Source: Aphrophora alni
Lineage: Eukaryota > Arthropoda > Insecta > Hemiptera > Aphrophoridae
DNA: 64,000 nt
Assembly (NCBI GenBank): GCA_963513935.1
Contig: OY740772.1
Span: 100,211,340-100,275,339, forward strand
Direction of reading: 5' to 3'
Shown here: positions 22,474 through 34,744 of the stretch, piece by piece
Numbering within the stretch: the first letter of the stretch is position 1
How the letters are laid out: each line of letters opens with the position of its first letter
The notes under the pieces: generated by a model
Database searches by the model: none
What the model saw: only the letters and a program-made list of their open reading frames with translations
What the model was told of the DNA's origin: nothing
Translations under genes and position numbers: made by a program

Positions 22474-25400
22474 CTATAAGATTTTTCCAAATATTCTAAT
22501 CGTGTATTGAACTCCACGGTTTCTTTTTGACATTATATGAAATCCTACAGAACCCAATCCAACGCCTCCTGACGTGTGAAAAACATATCCATGGTGACCA
22601 CGTAAATAATCGTCCCTTACCTCAAAACGTGATATAATGATATCATCAGTAAAGTTTGCTGGTGGATATACCACGTTTGTTGAAACCACTCTCATGAACC
22701 TTTGGTAAAGCAATACTGGTTCCAAAAATATTAGGCTGGAATAAAATAATTACATTGAATGATTTATTTATTAGTCAACAACCCAAAATTTACAGGTATC
22801 ATTAGGCCGTAAATAAATGACCATTCACTTCATAGCCATTCTTTCATTAATTAAAGAAATTTTAATAGTAAATAAAAATTATCTAACCAAAATATCGACA
22901 TCATCTAATAATCAATATCACAACAACCCATATATGTTCATTTCATCTTTTACATATATTTGTGTAAAGAAACAATATCCGTCAGTTAAAAAACATAATT
23001 TATGATAATATGATATTAAAATGTGAAGTAAGGTGAACATGACGAGATGAATTGTGTTGTAACTTGAAAAGAATAAATATTTTGACGTTGTTTTAAATAT
23101 TTTACTTAAAAAAATGATATCTACCAAAGTGTCTTATATTCAATTTTGTAAACACAAATACTTTACATATATATACAAAGGAATTTTATACTTTAAAATT
23201 TGTAAAAATTTATTCATATAACTTAAGAATCGGTTGAATGTGAATTTAAGCAAAACATATTAGGTTTAATTAGAAAAGTATTGTAGTAGGAATCGCAATT
23301 ACTAGAAGTACCACCATTTCGATTAAAAATGACTACTTTCATTAGTGGTGAACATGCTTACTATGTGTTTTGGATCAACATATTCTACAGTTCATCGCAA
23401 TTTTTATACTCAGTATGGAAAGATCCTCCAAGTTGGCCTACAATTAACTCTTAGCAACAAAGTTTTGTTGAGATCGGTTGTTCCGTATGACATAACAGAG
23501 ACTGACAAACCCCACACAGCTGTTAGCTCGCACAGTGTCAACTTTGTTCTCGAACCCACACAAACAAGTTATAACAACAAGTTATTGGTGCAGTAAAATA
23601 GCTCGTCATGAAATCTGTACAGAAATTTTGGATCAAATTGAAAACGTAGAGAACTTTCTGGACAACGTAATGTTTAGTGATGTGTTTACATTCCACATCA
23701 TTGGCAACAAACAACTACAGAATATGGGTGTGTAAAATTGCCTTTGTATCTTCGGAGCAAGTTTATAATAATCCAAATCTGAATATTTTTTTTACCCTCA
23801 GAAAATTTAAAATGTTCTTTTTCATAGAGAAAACAATAAATGGTATCATGTAGCTCCACCTCAATTTTGTGCAGAGGTCCTTTAATTCCTTAATAAGGAC
23901 TTCGATTTGTCGTGCAGGGCCGATTGTATGGCCGCCTCGCTTATCAGATTTCACTCTCTCGATCTTTTCTTATGAGATTTCTTTACTTACTTCTTCGGAC
24001 GACTTCCATGGACTATGTCATTGTATTCATTGAACATCGCAGCATCCAGTGTCCAGTTTTCTTTTATTTAGAAAACATTCTCAAACTCCCATTATCTCCA
24101 ACAAAGTCTACAGGGATTCCTGGCGGGTTCTGTGAGAAGGACCGTATCAGGATATCCTCCAGTGTTTTCTCGCTCTTCCTCACCACAGTATCCACAGATT
24201 GATCCACAGATTGTCTTTATGGCAATACCTGCTGTACTGGCTCAGATTGGTAATTATTTGACTTCAGGTAGGATATTTGTCATATCACTATTAGTAGTCA
24301 CACAGGTCCAAAACGACGGTTTAATAAATAACTTCAGTGTTTTTTTTAAAGAAACAGAAACCTATTTTTAAACTTATTTATAATGTAACTTATCTGAATG
24401 TTGACATGCTTTTAAACTCGTAAAGTCCTTTTCGAAACAGTCTTGAAAAGGATATATACCTTTAACTTTTATAAATCATACCTTAGAGTATATGAACCAA
24501 TTAAAATAATAAGTTTAATGTTATTGTGAAAAGATATTAAAACATTGAACCTTGAATCATAAAGAATTACAGTCTTAGTAAACCATTACTATGATTTCTA
24601 TTGTTAATTCTAAATTCACCCTTTCCTACTTTGAGTTTAGATAATAATTAACATTCAAAAGTTTTGTGCAAACAAATTATGTTTAATTTTAGCTATAAAT
24701 TAATAGATTTTTGCAAATTATACTATTCGAATCAGTATACAATAATTGTATGGTAGTCTTACCAACCCAGAATTATATATTTATATTTTCATGGAATGGT
24801 AATTTTTGTTAAATTTTCATATATACCAAAGTTTGAAATTACTACAGTTGGCGCCAAAATAAACAGTACTGAAATTGTAAGACTTTATTTACATAGTTTT
24901 AGCAACATATATAATTAATAGGAAGCAAAATCGGTCAGACTCGGGCAATAACATGTTCAATATGACCTCCGTTTAGTTTTAGGCAACACTCGAATCGTTT
25001 TTTAAGGTTTCGTATCATTTTGGTGAAGAAGGGTTGATTCATACTCCTTATACATATGGTTATTTTTTCCTGGAGTTGGACGATGGTAGCTGGTGGGTCT
25101 TCAAGGAAAATCTTCTCCTTCAAATTCTCTAGGCGTAGGCGTCAGGTGGTGTAAAGTCGGGAGAGTGGGCTGGGTAAGGAAAGTTTGTTCTAATGGAGAT
25201 GAGGCGGTTACCAAAAGTTTCTTGAAGGAAAGCAATGTTGGTTAAGGCAGTGTGGCTGGTTGCGCCATCTTGCTGGAACTATTGTGAACGAAAATAAACA
25301 GGTTTCGGGCACGACAAAATCTCCTGAGAAGGTATCCTATAAAACTATCAAGAATGACCCTATATCGGTCATGATTTACAGTAAGAGGATTTCCATTATT

Positions 25401-26872
25401 GTCTTCAACAAAGTATGCACTAATTATGCCTCTCCCTGACACAGCGCACCAAAAGGTTACACGCTTACTCTGCTGTGGCCTCTCTACAACACTATCAGGA
25501 CGTTCAAACCCAAGAAAAAGTGTTGTCTGCTTGTTTATGAAACCATTAAGGTGCACATAACATTCATCTGAAAACTATACATCACTCAGAAACTCAGGTT
25601 CTCTATACCACATTGCTAACATTGAAGCGCAGTACTGAACTCTGACGGTTTTGTTTAGACAGTTCAAAGGTTGCCCAGTTTGTATCTTGTAGGGAAAACC
25701 ACCATTGTTTTTAAACATTATTCTCAACGACGTATTTCTTATATTCACTTTCAAAGATGTTGGGTTTAGGCTTCTTTTCGGTGACTGTAACATTTGCTGC
25801 AACACTCTTCCATGGTTTACATTTGTACAGACAGTAAGAAGTTGGGCGACCTGAATAGCCCTTCCGCTGCGTCAAAACACTACCTGTTCTTCGAAATTTT
25901 TGAACAACACTAATAATCGCAGCATTAGTAGGCGGGTTTTTGCGAAAATGTTCCTGAAGACGCAATGCAGTGCGTGACAAACTTGGCCCACCCACACGTC
26001 CAATTCCGTTTGAGCGAAAATAATGCTCTAGGATAAAAGCTTTCTCTCCAGTAGTTAGCACCATGTCAGCAAAAACTAACCTCAAATAAGAAAGAAATAA
26101 TAATCACGAAGACGTGGCAACAATCAAAAGTTGATCGAGAAGGCAGCTACAGCTAATTCAGTTTCAGTACTGTTTATATTATATACTGTAATATATTTTT
26201 TATTTTTCAAAATACATAATTTCTCAAAATTGGGTATATCGCTTTCATTCTAATTGTATAGTGTAATCTTAAAATAATGGCCCGAACCCGTGTGGGGGAC
26301 TGCATAAAAAATATATTAAGTGCAGAATAATAATAAACTATGACTGACAGTCATTAAAAAACTTGATTTTCATCAAACATGATTTATAATGAAGATAATG
26401 TGTTTAAAGCAGAAGTAGAGCAACTTCAGGGCCATGTAAACATTTTTTCAAAGACGGCGCCCAAGGTTTATTTTCATTTTATTGTTGACAACTACTGATA
26501 TGACATTTTTGGATTAATTTTGGTTGGTATTTATTTGGTTTTAGTGAGCTGGGTGAGTAAGAACGTTTGTGAGAGGTTTATGCACCATTTATTTAGTAAC
26601 TACATAATAATTTAGGTGTAAACATATTGGCATAAACTTAGTTGAAGGATATTTATTTGTTGAGATCTCAAGAAGAATAATAAAAATAAATAAACAATAA
26701 TTATACCAAATATTTTCTATTTCACTTACCTATCTCCTTCTTGTCTTTCGCCTTCCTCGATGATTTGACTCCCATTTACTTTATGATACTCAATAGAATC
26801 TACAGGTTCTCCAGATACGATCGTACATCCAACCAAAATAACAGTTAACCAAAAGGCAGTGGTAAGTAACAT
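22474..26872 (-). CDS. MBF2 family secreted protein (exon 1 + exon A), unit 2
   Basis: Exon 1 is 26872-26730, with ATG at 26872-26870 and donor GTAAGTG. Exon A is 22735-22474. Phases match, giving 134 residues. The signal peptide (hydrophobic part AFWLTVILVGCTIVSG) is almost the same as in the unit 1 gene. The first mature residues differ: GEPVDSIEYHKVNGSQIIEE here versus a form eight residues longer there, then GERQEGD before the splice site. Exon A is the same as in unit 1: HHGYVFHTSGGVGLGSVGFH and KRNRGVQYTIRIFG. The 4-kb intron carries the duplicated DD41D element and decayed transposase. Function is unknown beyond predicted secretion; MBF2 proteins are often abundant in saliva or haemolymph. 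Confidence 0.88.
23342..24252 (+). pseudogene. Decayed Tc1/mariner-type transposase, unit 2 copy
   Basis: Duplicate of 9990-10900 with the same disabling changes. Confidence 0.65.
24862..26174 (-). mobile_element. DD41D (rosa-like) mariner element, unit 2
   Basis: 1313 bp between TA dinucleotides at 24860-24861 and 26175-26176, with the same inverted ends as 11515-12828. More than a dozen substitutions separate the two copies, unlike the near-identity of most of the unit. Confidence 0.85.
24935..26064 (-). pseudogene. DD41D mariner transposase, inactivated, unit 2
   Basis: Same frame breaks as the unit 1 copy, including the stop before FSDECYVHLNG, so the element was dead before the duplication. 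Differences include ILEHYF for IVEHYF near the start and KKRFECC for KTRYECC near the end. Confidence 0.85.
26475..26610 (+). repeat. Dispersed family C element
   Basis: Shares with 34235-34355 and, reversed, 63885-63985 the landmarks TGACATTTTTGG, TTTATTTGGTT and GTGAGTAAG followed by TTTGTG. It lies in the 230-bp segment present in unit 2 but not unit 1. No coding content. Confidence 0.5.
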
Positions 26873-27583
26873 GTTCTGGATATCTTTGTTGTTGCTTCTC
26901 AAGCTTAGTGCTTATATATGGATTTTTTTATTAGAAATAATAGACATCATATCAGTTAATTTAAGTCAAGTGTAGCATAATGAGGGTTTAAATAAATCAG
27001 ATTGATTATTTAATACAAAAAGAGTTAATCAATTTAAATAATCTTGCTTAGCTAACATTAGTTAGTTATATCAAGATAGGGAAGGGGAGAGGTGATTAAA
27101 CGAAGAGTAGGCGAGATGTAGTTTTCTACAGGGGTCTTGGTGGTGGCGGAGTCTTTCGGTAGGCCACGAACTAACATTTTAAAAACTATTTTCTAAATTA
27201 ATATATCGGTGGTAGATTTTTCGTTTCTAAAATAGATATAAAAATGTATTAACGGTTAGAATAATCCAATTTTTATCTTGTCTAAATATTGCGTTTTCTC
27301 TTATCTGTGTGCCTAAATTATGATCTATCGTAACAAGATATTCAGTCATAATGATTCTCCAACCTGACAGGAACAGCCTAGAGGATTTTTAAGCAGAAAA
27401 CTGTATGGGGGCACCACACAAATTTACACAAAGTAATTCTTACGCTCAGGTAAAAAGAAAGTTGTGATATTTATAAAGATAAATCCTATTAGGAAGTCAA
27501 AGTTACCATTAATCGTCTGAAAAGTAAAGATAAGTGATTTTAAATTTATAATTTGGAGAAATATATTTAATTATAGGATCAAT
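26857..27583. repeat. Partial third unit, right end of the array
   Basis: This stretch matches 1-708 and 13359-14066. It has about eight substitutions and a 17-base insertion near 27138. Similarity stops after the motif TTATAGGATCAA at about 27583, where unit 1 continues with different sequence. It contains the promoter and start of the MBF2 gene at 22474-26872. The divergence of about 1% is similar to that of the exon-1-proximal end of units 1 and 2. Confidence 0.9.
26911..26918 (-). promoter_or_regulatory. TATA box of the MBF2 gene at 22474-26872
   Basis: TATATAAG on the minus strand, 39 bases upstream of the ATG, as in the other copies. Confidence 0.65.
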
Positions 27584-29270
27584 AGAAATAAACCTAATTA
27601 AAAATTAAGGACTGAATAATCTTTCCTCTGTTTTGTTCAAACAGGTGAAGATTGTTACATTAAGGCATTTGTTTATTGCTAAAGTTTTGAAAATATAATG
27701 TATTATGAAGGGGTATAGAAAAGGTCAAAATGAGTATATCTGAAAATTAATAGGTTGTAACAAATATGAAATTCCATGATCAAATTTAGAATCTCAAAAG
27801 GTCCAGTGCTCATCAGGCCCCCAAATTGTTCAATCTTTTGCCGAATGAAATCGTATCATTTTCTACATTTTAAAAACATGTTATTAAATAGTTGTTTGCT
27901 ACAAAAATGTGGAAGAATTATTTTTAACAACGGAAAGTAATACATAGAAGTTATAACATGATTAAAGTATTATTTTCCCAATTGAAATTCTTTAATATAT
28001 ATCTCTGATTAAAATAATTGATTACACCTGCCACACTGTCTGATATCAGTAACGGTAACCACAAAAATGGTTTTTTCTTTGGAGTAACTAATTCTTTTAA
28101 AAGTAAGTCTGATAAAGTCTTTTCCGTTTTGGAATTTTATGAGCTATATTACTGATTCCAAGTATTAATTTATATTTTATTTTTTGTAATTATGTTTAGT
28201 GATACATTGAATAGAATTGTTTGATTATACATAAGTATTTATAATGATTTATATTAAACTTATCCAAAGTTTCAATTAAAATGAAAATTCAATATAAACT
28301 ATTAAACAAATGTCATATTTTAATTCTGAATGTTCTCCCGAAGTATTTTATATGAATGGAAATTTGGTTTCGATTACAAGTATTTTTGTTTGTTGAAAAC
28401 AGATTTGGAAATTGTGTTTGAATTCACAACTAGAAAACTGAAAGAAGAAATTAGTCAAAACAATTTTATACATCGGCTCAGCCATTTGGGTCTTAGAGAT
28501 GGTAAATTTGGATTTAAAGACATTTTACGATTTTTTTGTGAATAGTTATGTGATGGGTAAAAAGAGTCAATGTTGATTTTGTTTATAAATATATCTTTTT
28601 TGTAATCCCTTGAGTTCAAAAAAGTTATTTAATATTGGTGTATATCTGTCCATATTCTGTCTCTCGTCTGTTGTGCAGTGTTCAACACACAAACATGTGG
28701 ACAAATTTAGTATGTCGGCTTTTTTTTAGACATATCTCAGAATTTGTAAAATGGTTTTTTATATAACTCAAAATTTACAGTAAACGTAGATGCGTTAAGA
28801 AAAATAGCAAAAATTCTTGTGAAATTCATTACTAATGTAAAATTGTTATCTATTTCCTGTAAGCTCTTTTTTAGAAGTAATTATATTGGTGCCTGTCAGT
28901 ACAAGATTAGATATTCTACAAGGCGGAAATTACTTAAATACCAAATTCACATCAGGTTAAGGATGTTTAAAGAGTGGTCTCAAATTGTACAACAGGTTGC
29001 CGAACAAGCTAAAGCATTGTACACTTCAGCAGGGTTTTTACTCGGTGGAAGAGTACCTTCAATTATTGTAAACTGTTTGTATAGCCTTTTATTTATTTGT
29101 ATTTTATTACATGTTCTTGTTATTTGCACTGTGTATGAGAACTCAAATGTTTACTTCAACATTATTACTATTTGTATACATATGAGGTGAAAAATAAAAT
29201 AAAAGTATTACAACGGAAAATCATTGTATGGGATTATATTTTGGTCAACATAATTCGCTCCAACTCTTGA
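27584..29270. other. Intergenic, no gene recognised
   Basis: AT-rich sequence beyond the array. Open frames at 28330-28545 and 28819-29190 (both plus) show no domain I recognise. The second includes a stretch like FKEWSQIVQQVAEQAKALYT followed by a hydrophobic segment, then AATAAAATAAA. It may be a transposon remnant. The part 28555-28790 resembles the right-hand portion of family B repeats. Confidence 0.4.
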
Positions 29271-29296
29271 CCTAACCTAACCTAACCTAACCTAAC
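29271..29296. repeat. Interstitial telomere-like repeat (CCTAA)5
   Basis: Five perfect CCTAA units, the complement of the common insect telomere motif TTAGG, followed by a C/T-rich stretch (29297-29350). It is too short to prove a telomeric origin. Confidence 0.75.
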
Positions 29297-30335
29297 TCCC
29301 GGTCTAAGCATCGCCCTAACCTCCGCCCTACCCCCACTCCAGTCCCCGCGTTCATTCCGCTTTGTCTGTCTGATGTTAAAAAAAAAAAAAAGTTGTGAAT
29401 AAATTAAATTATGAATAAAAAAATTTATATACAATAATTATATTGTACTTTAATTAATACTATATCAGACAGACAGAGGGATAGAATGATCGATATACTT
29501 GCTAAACTCCCATTTTGATAAACACGTATATTTTATATGTTAGAAAAGATCCGTGTTCAAGTGTACAGTAGTTAGTGGAGTTAATATACTTCAGATTTAA
29601 GACTAGTGTTTAGCAGTTTAATATTTGAAGTGTTTAGCTCAATATTGGGCACAAAATAGACCCCTGAGCAACACCATACTGTGTGAAGTATATTGGACCG
29701 AAGATTGTGTTAGATACCTGGATTATATTTTATTCTGTTACTCAAATACTAAATTAAAAAATATGAAAATATTGATTTTCCTATTATTAAATAAGAACCA
29801 TAACAATAAGGTAAGTGAGTTCTTATTTCACTGTTCAAAGAATTTTTTCAGAAAGTTTTTTTGTTTTCTTCTAGCAGTTGATGTTGATACATACATCAAG
29901 ATTTGTCACATTTTCACGTCTTATTTTAATAAAATTTTATCTAAATTTCAAGAACTTTTTTAAGTCTTTTACTGTAAATACAATATAGTTTTCTCGGTAT
30001 TATATTATCAATCCGAACGATGATGAAACATTGGAAAAATTCATCATTTAATAAAAAAAACCCCTTTTGCATTCTCCATTTTTTATTTTAATTATTTATT
30101 ACAATCTTCAATGTATTTAAACAAATTAGATTATTGAGTGGATGTTTCCTTTAATTTTTTTTTTCTGTATATGCTATTTAAACAATAACCTTTTGAAAAT
30201 GCGTTTCAATCTCAAGCAGTGGAGAGATCCAAACAAAATAATTCAATCAATTTTTATTCCAGGAGAAAAAAACATTATAAAATTATCAGTTGAATTCTTA
30301 TCTAATTTATTGCCAAAATATCTATCCAACTGTTG

Positions 30336-31000
30336 ACTGCCTTTTATGTTAATTGGTACCCTGTACCATTTCCAACTATGTCTATAGACTGTGTGTTGTT
30401 TGAATGAAATTTACACAATCATTTAAATGCTAAAGAAGATACCATTATTTATAAAATGATACAGTATACAAATATTTTAATACTACTGTTTCTACAAACA
30501 TAATCATCCAAACATATAGTTTTTACGCCAGTTTTACGTTCCTTAATAATATACAGTAATAGGGTAAATAGACTATTATTTTTAGATTTGTATGTATGGC
30601 TTACCTTGGAAAGTGGTCATTGTTATTACAAACTACTCTAGTACACAAATAGAAAAACATTGGAAGTATTGTTCACTTTCTCAACTATTGTGTTTTTCTA
30701 TTTATGTACTACTAGGTAAACCAAATACCACTTTCCAAAATAAGCTAATGTCTACTATCCATACAAAAACTTACCACGGATATAGTTAGGTGATGGGTCA
30801 AAATATCAAGTGGTCTTTGGAATGATGTCTGTTTGTTTGTCTTATGTGTCTCTACAACCCAAACCGATTTTAATCAAATTTGTATGTGGGCATATTTTGG
30901 TTATATGTTTGTGCGATTTTCTCATTTTCGTTATAACTCATAATTTGGGTGTGGCTAAGAGAAAAATAAACATAAATTATGATTTTTTTTTCAAAAACGA
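30336..31000 (-). repeat. Dispersed family B repeat, reverse copy
   Basis: Reverse-oriented relative of 4110-5535. It includes GTTTTTACGCCAGTTTTACG, a palindromic core at about 30599-30765 built around CTTACCTTGGAAAGTGG and its complement, and AAATATCAAGTGGTC. Boundaries are approximate. Confidence 0.55.
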
Positions 31001-33597
31001 ATTAAATAATTTTGCTCAAGTATAGCCTACACCTGTCGGTCGTAAGAATTATTAAGAGGGAGAGGTAGTGGATTCTTAACTTCGCAGCCTAAAACCCTAT
31101 TACCCTCTGTTCTATACTTTAAATTTCGTACACAATTTTATTCAAAATGGTACAAGTATTATTAACATTCTTAATCTATCTTATTCTAACAATTATAACA
31201 CAACTATTTTAAATTTATATTTCTACCTTACCTTTTTTTTTATTCCCTTAGACTCTATCTCAAGGGTGTGCCTTTTGGAGCTCTCGTTATCTCACCAAAA
31301 TGGAAAAAATTCTTGACTTTAAATATTCTTTTCGTTTAGACCACTCTATTTCTGTCTTTAATAGGAAAATTTACTGGTTATAGGATAAATTAGAAAATTC
31401 AGATTGAGTTTGAACATATAATAGATTTATTAATTTTTAAAACAAAATTTAGACTGTAATGCTGAATACTACTTGACTTTATTTCTAAGAAATCATTACA
31501 ACTTTATTAAGTTGACTTATTCTATCATCTTAAATGTAAACCTTATTTCTATTAACAATATGTTATACACTTAATTCTATATTTATCCTGCTAAATTTGA
31601 TATTCTAAACAATTTAAATTCTTTTTTAATATTTATTAAATTTTAATTTTAATAAAATGACTCTATTTTAATTAATTATTTCTTTTCGCATCTTCCTTTT
31701 ATGATTTTATTTATTTCCGATTTTACTGATTATTGAATTAAATTTTTTGAAATATTTTATTTTTGAAATTCTTGATTCATGTGGTTGGTACCTAATTAGT
31801 TGAGTAGAGCAAGTCGATTCTCCCTCAGATTTTTGATGACTGTGGTCTTCGAAGAATTCGCCAAGTGATGCCTTCTTCGAGTGAATCTTCAGAAGTCCTT
31901 TGTATCTTCTTTTCTTTCCAAGTTCCGTAGATTTTGACCATATTCTTCTTTAATTATATTTTTCTTTACGGCGATAACGACAGAATATTTAATATGATAT
32001 TTGCCAGAGTTCGCACTAATCGCGTGTTAGTAAGCAGAGTTCGGATGTAGTGACGTCTTTTCTAAGGCCGACCCTTCTTTTGGTAATCGAATTTTACCTC
32101 GAGAAATACTAGAACACTAACAATTTTTTTTAAAGACGAGTTCCGTTTCAGTCTTCCTAGAAACGTGGTTTCTTCCTTGAAGTTAATACAAGACTGCCGA
32201 TCTAATTTGGTTCCAAGTGGATCGTCAAAATTTAGGCTTTACACAATAGCCAACTTTTACATAATTTCTGTTTTCTTTTTCCTTTTATTTATTTTGGTAT
32301 TTCGACTGAGTTAGTGCTTTTATGAACTCATTATGTCTTCTCTAAGTACTCTGATTCTGTTTGTTTTGTTTTTATTAATTTTCCTTCTATTTTCATTTAT
32401 TTAGGTGTTTAGATAATATTGTATTGTGCATGGTCGTTTGGCAACCCTTTCCCCACTCGCCAGCACGCTCCATCCCCGCTCTGTAGTTCAATTCCTGCTA
32501 GAACCTGAAATCTGACTTTTTTTACCGTCGATTTCTTCAACTCGTCATAACTCACGTTCGCTCCGCTCGATCTTCTTTTGAGTTGGCTCATTTTAAAGCC
32601 CCTTTCTTCCTGGTTTGGTCTAAATTTTATTTAAACCTGTGCAACCTTCCTTTCCTGAGTTATGGTGATTTTAAGATTTCGTGAAGATTCCAAATTTATT
32701 TTCTTTAATTTTGAAAATCTTAAAAATTTTATTTTGGATTCTTGATCCTCCTATTCCATAAGTCTCAAAACCGTTCCACTCTTCTTCCTGGCTTCTTTGG
32801 TTCCCGAGTTATGATACTTCCTTCCTATTTGGTAGACTACTCTTTTTCCTTTTAAAATTTTATTATGTTTAATTTATTATTATTTTTGGTTAATTATATT
32901 TATTGGTCTGTTGACCACGTTACTTTATATTTACTTTTTTGATTAATTTTGATTTACGAAAGTCTTTCGTTTTATTCCTCTTTCTTCCTTCTATAACTTT
33001 TTAATTATTTATTTTACAGTTTTGGTTTATTATTATTATTTGTTCTATTTTAATTACTCTACAAAATGACATTAGTCTTATACCTAAAATCGAATTTAAA
33101 AAATTTAACATGTATTCTTATGGAGCTTTGCAAGTCGTGACCTGAAATCTCAGATTTTCCTGTCCGTACAATCTTGCTGCTAGCCTTGGCTTGTTACATT
33201 ATATTTCCCTATATTGAATCTAATTATTTCTCTTAATACTACTACTTATGGGTTATTTTGGTTTATTTTTTAGAATTTTGGACTTTTTCAACATTCTTCC
33301 TTGAGACCGGTTTTTTGGACCGTCTCAAGCCTCGTAAGGACCCAAACAAACCTATGGGCCCTCATTTACGAATTTCCTTAAAACTTAAGTGACCCAAATC
33401 CACGTGTTAAACCGTAAATCAACAAATTCGTATTACATTTCAGGAATAAATGGCAAAAACCAAAGCGAATCTTGATAGCTGCCGTTGATTTTAATTAAAC
33501 ACGATTTACTATGTAGGTGTGTTTATGGGACAAGGAAAGCTTATATGCTTCCATATGGTATTAGCTTTACTGTAATCTTTTAATTCATTAATTTTAT
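31001..33597. other. Gene-free stretch, probable old repeat
   Basis: No long reading frame. A C/G-richer island at 32430-32590 stands out. The motif AAGGACCCAAACAAAC at about 33337-33352 recurs near 49926-49941, which suggests a dispersed repeat, but I cannot assign it to a class. Confidence 0.35.
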
Positions 33598-34190
33598 TAC
33601 CTTCAATGGTCTGTCAACGTTTCTTCTTTGTCTTGTTCACGGTGGCCGTTTGACTATTATTCAACCATGGTCACCTGGTTTGTAATTGGGTTACCTATAT
33701 TTGAAATAATTGTATTGGCTGAAAAGAAACATACCTCACTTCTTATTTATTAACAATGAGAGGGAGTAATTTGAAGATTTAATATGAAGTAAACACACTT
33801 TAATGTCATACAATTGAATGCGTACTAGCTTCGTAAATAAATTGACACTTTGGCCACCATTTGGTTTGAATAGTCAGAATTTAAAATTGTTTAATGATAT
33901 TTTTCATGCCCGACATGGATGTTTAATAATGTATTACAAACCTATACGCCATTTAAAAATTTTAAGCAACCCACATTCCCTAGCCTTCACCATAATAATA
34001 ACCTAAACTTTTGATTATTATGTTGCTACCCTTCTCAACCTAACAGTTTGTTTTGTATACAGAATTGAAATATCTGAAATATTTAAAAAAAAAAAAAGAA
34101 GAAGTGTAGTAAGTTTATTCTCAGCCACCCTGTATATATAACCCAATTACAAACCGTAGAAGGAAATCTGACAGACCAATAAAGGTAATA
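33598..34190. mobile_element. Foldback element with diverged inverted ends
   Basis: The left end TACCTTCAATGGTCTGTCAA is mirrored at the right end (complement of GACAGACCAATAAAGGTA). A second inner pair is GGTTTGTAATTGGGTTA (about 33680) against TAACCCAATTACAAACC (about 34139). The left arm holds about 60 extra bases between the two pairs. No transposase is visible inside, so it is non-autonomous. Confidence 0.6.
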
Positions 34191-34234
34191 CAAATTTATT
34201 ATAAGTGTTTGTTCAAGGCCTGTGTCTACAGTTC

Positions 34235-34355
34235 ATTTTCCGTTTTTGGTTGACAATTAATGAATTGACATTTTTGGTGATGATTAGTTTTGGTTGTTTT
34301 TTATTTGGTTATAAGGATGAGTAAGGGAGAAAGTTTGTGCAATGTTTATGTAATA
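34235..34355 (+). repeat. Dispersed family C element
   Basis: Related to 26475-26610 and 63885-63985. It ends about 340 bases upstream of the TATA box of the plus-strand MBF2 gene. Confidence 0.5.
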
Positions 34356-34697
34356 TTTATTTCGTCTCAGATTCATCTTACATTATTAATCTTGATGATT
34401 TTGTCTTAGTACTGTAATTTTTCAAAATATTATAAAAGTGTTATTTCCAAAAAGGTGTAATTGTTCCCAGGTACTAACACAGTGGGACAAACATAATAAA
34501 TTTATAAAATCTCCAAAAAACACTTAGGACACTTGAGTTCTCGAAAGTTGTGATATCTTTGTCTTAATTATGTTTGCATTAACCTACTTAGAATTGACAT
34601 GGTTACCCTTTTAATGAAATACACCCAGGAAATGCTCTAAACTCAATTTTTACAGATAAGTTGCCCAGATATGTGTCTAAGGTAATTGATTGTCAAG

Positions 34698-34705
34698 TAT
34701 ATAAG
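34698..34705 (+). promoter_or_regulatory. TATA box of the plus-strand MBF2 gene
   Basis: TATATAAG lies 28 bases before the A of an initiator-like TCAGT at 34724-34728. The ATG follows at 34745, leaving a leader of about 19 bases. Spacing is that of a standard insect core promoter. Confidence 0.75.
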
Positions 34706-34744
34706 TAGGATCTAAAATAAGAATCAGTAATCAATTCAAATAAG

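Larger units (their letters stand above)
13359..26856. repeat. Tandem segmental duplication, unit 2
   Basis: This is the direct copy of unit 1, offset by 13346 to 13358 bases depending on small indels. It ends with a different segment: about 230 bp at 26459-26690 replace the 41-base poly(A) found at the matching place in unit 1 (13132-13172). The last 165 bases, which hold exon 1 of an MBF2 gene, are much more diverged from unit 1 than the rest of the unit. Confidence 0.95.
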
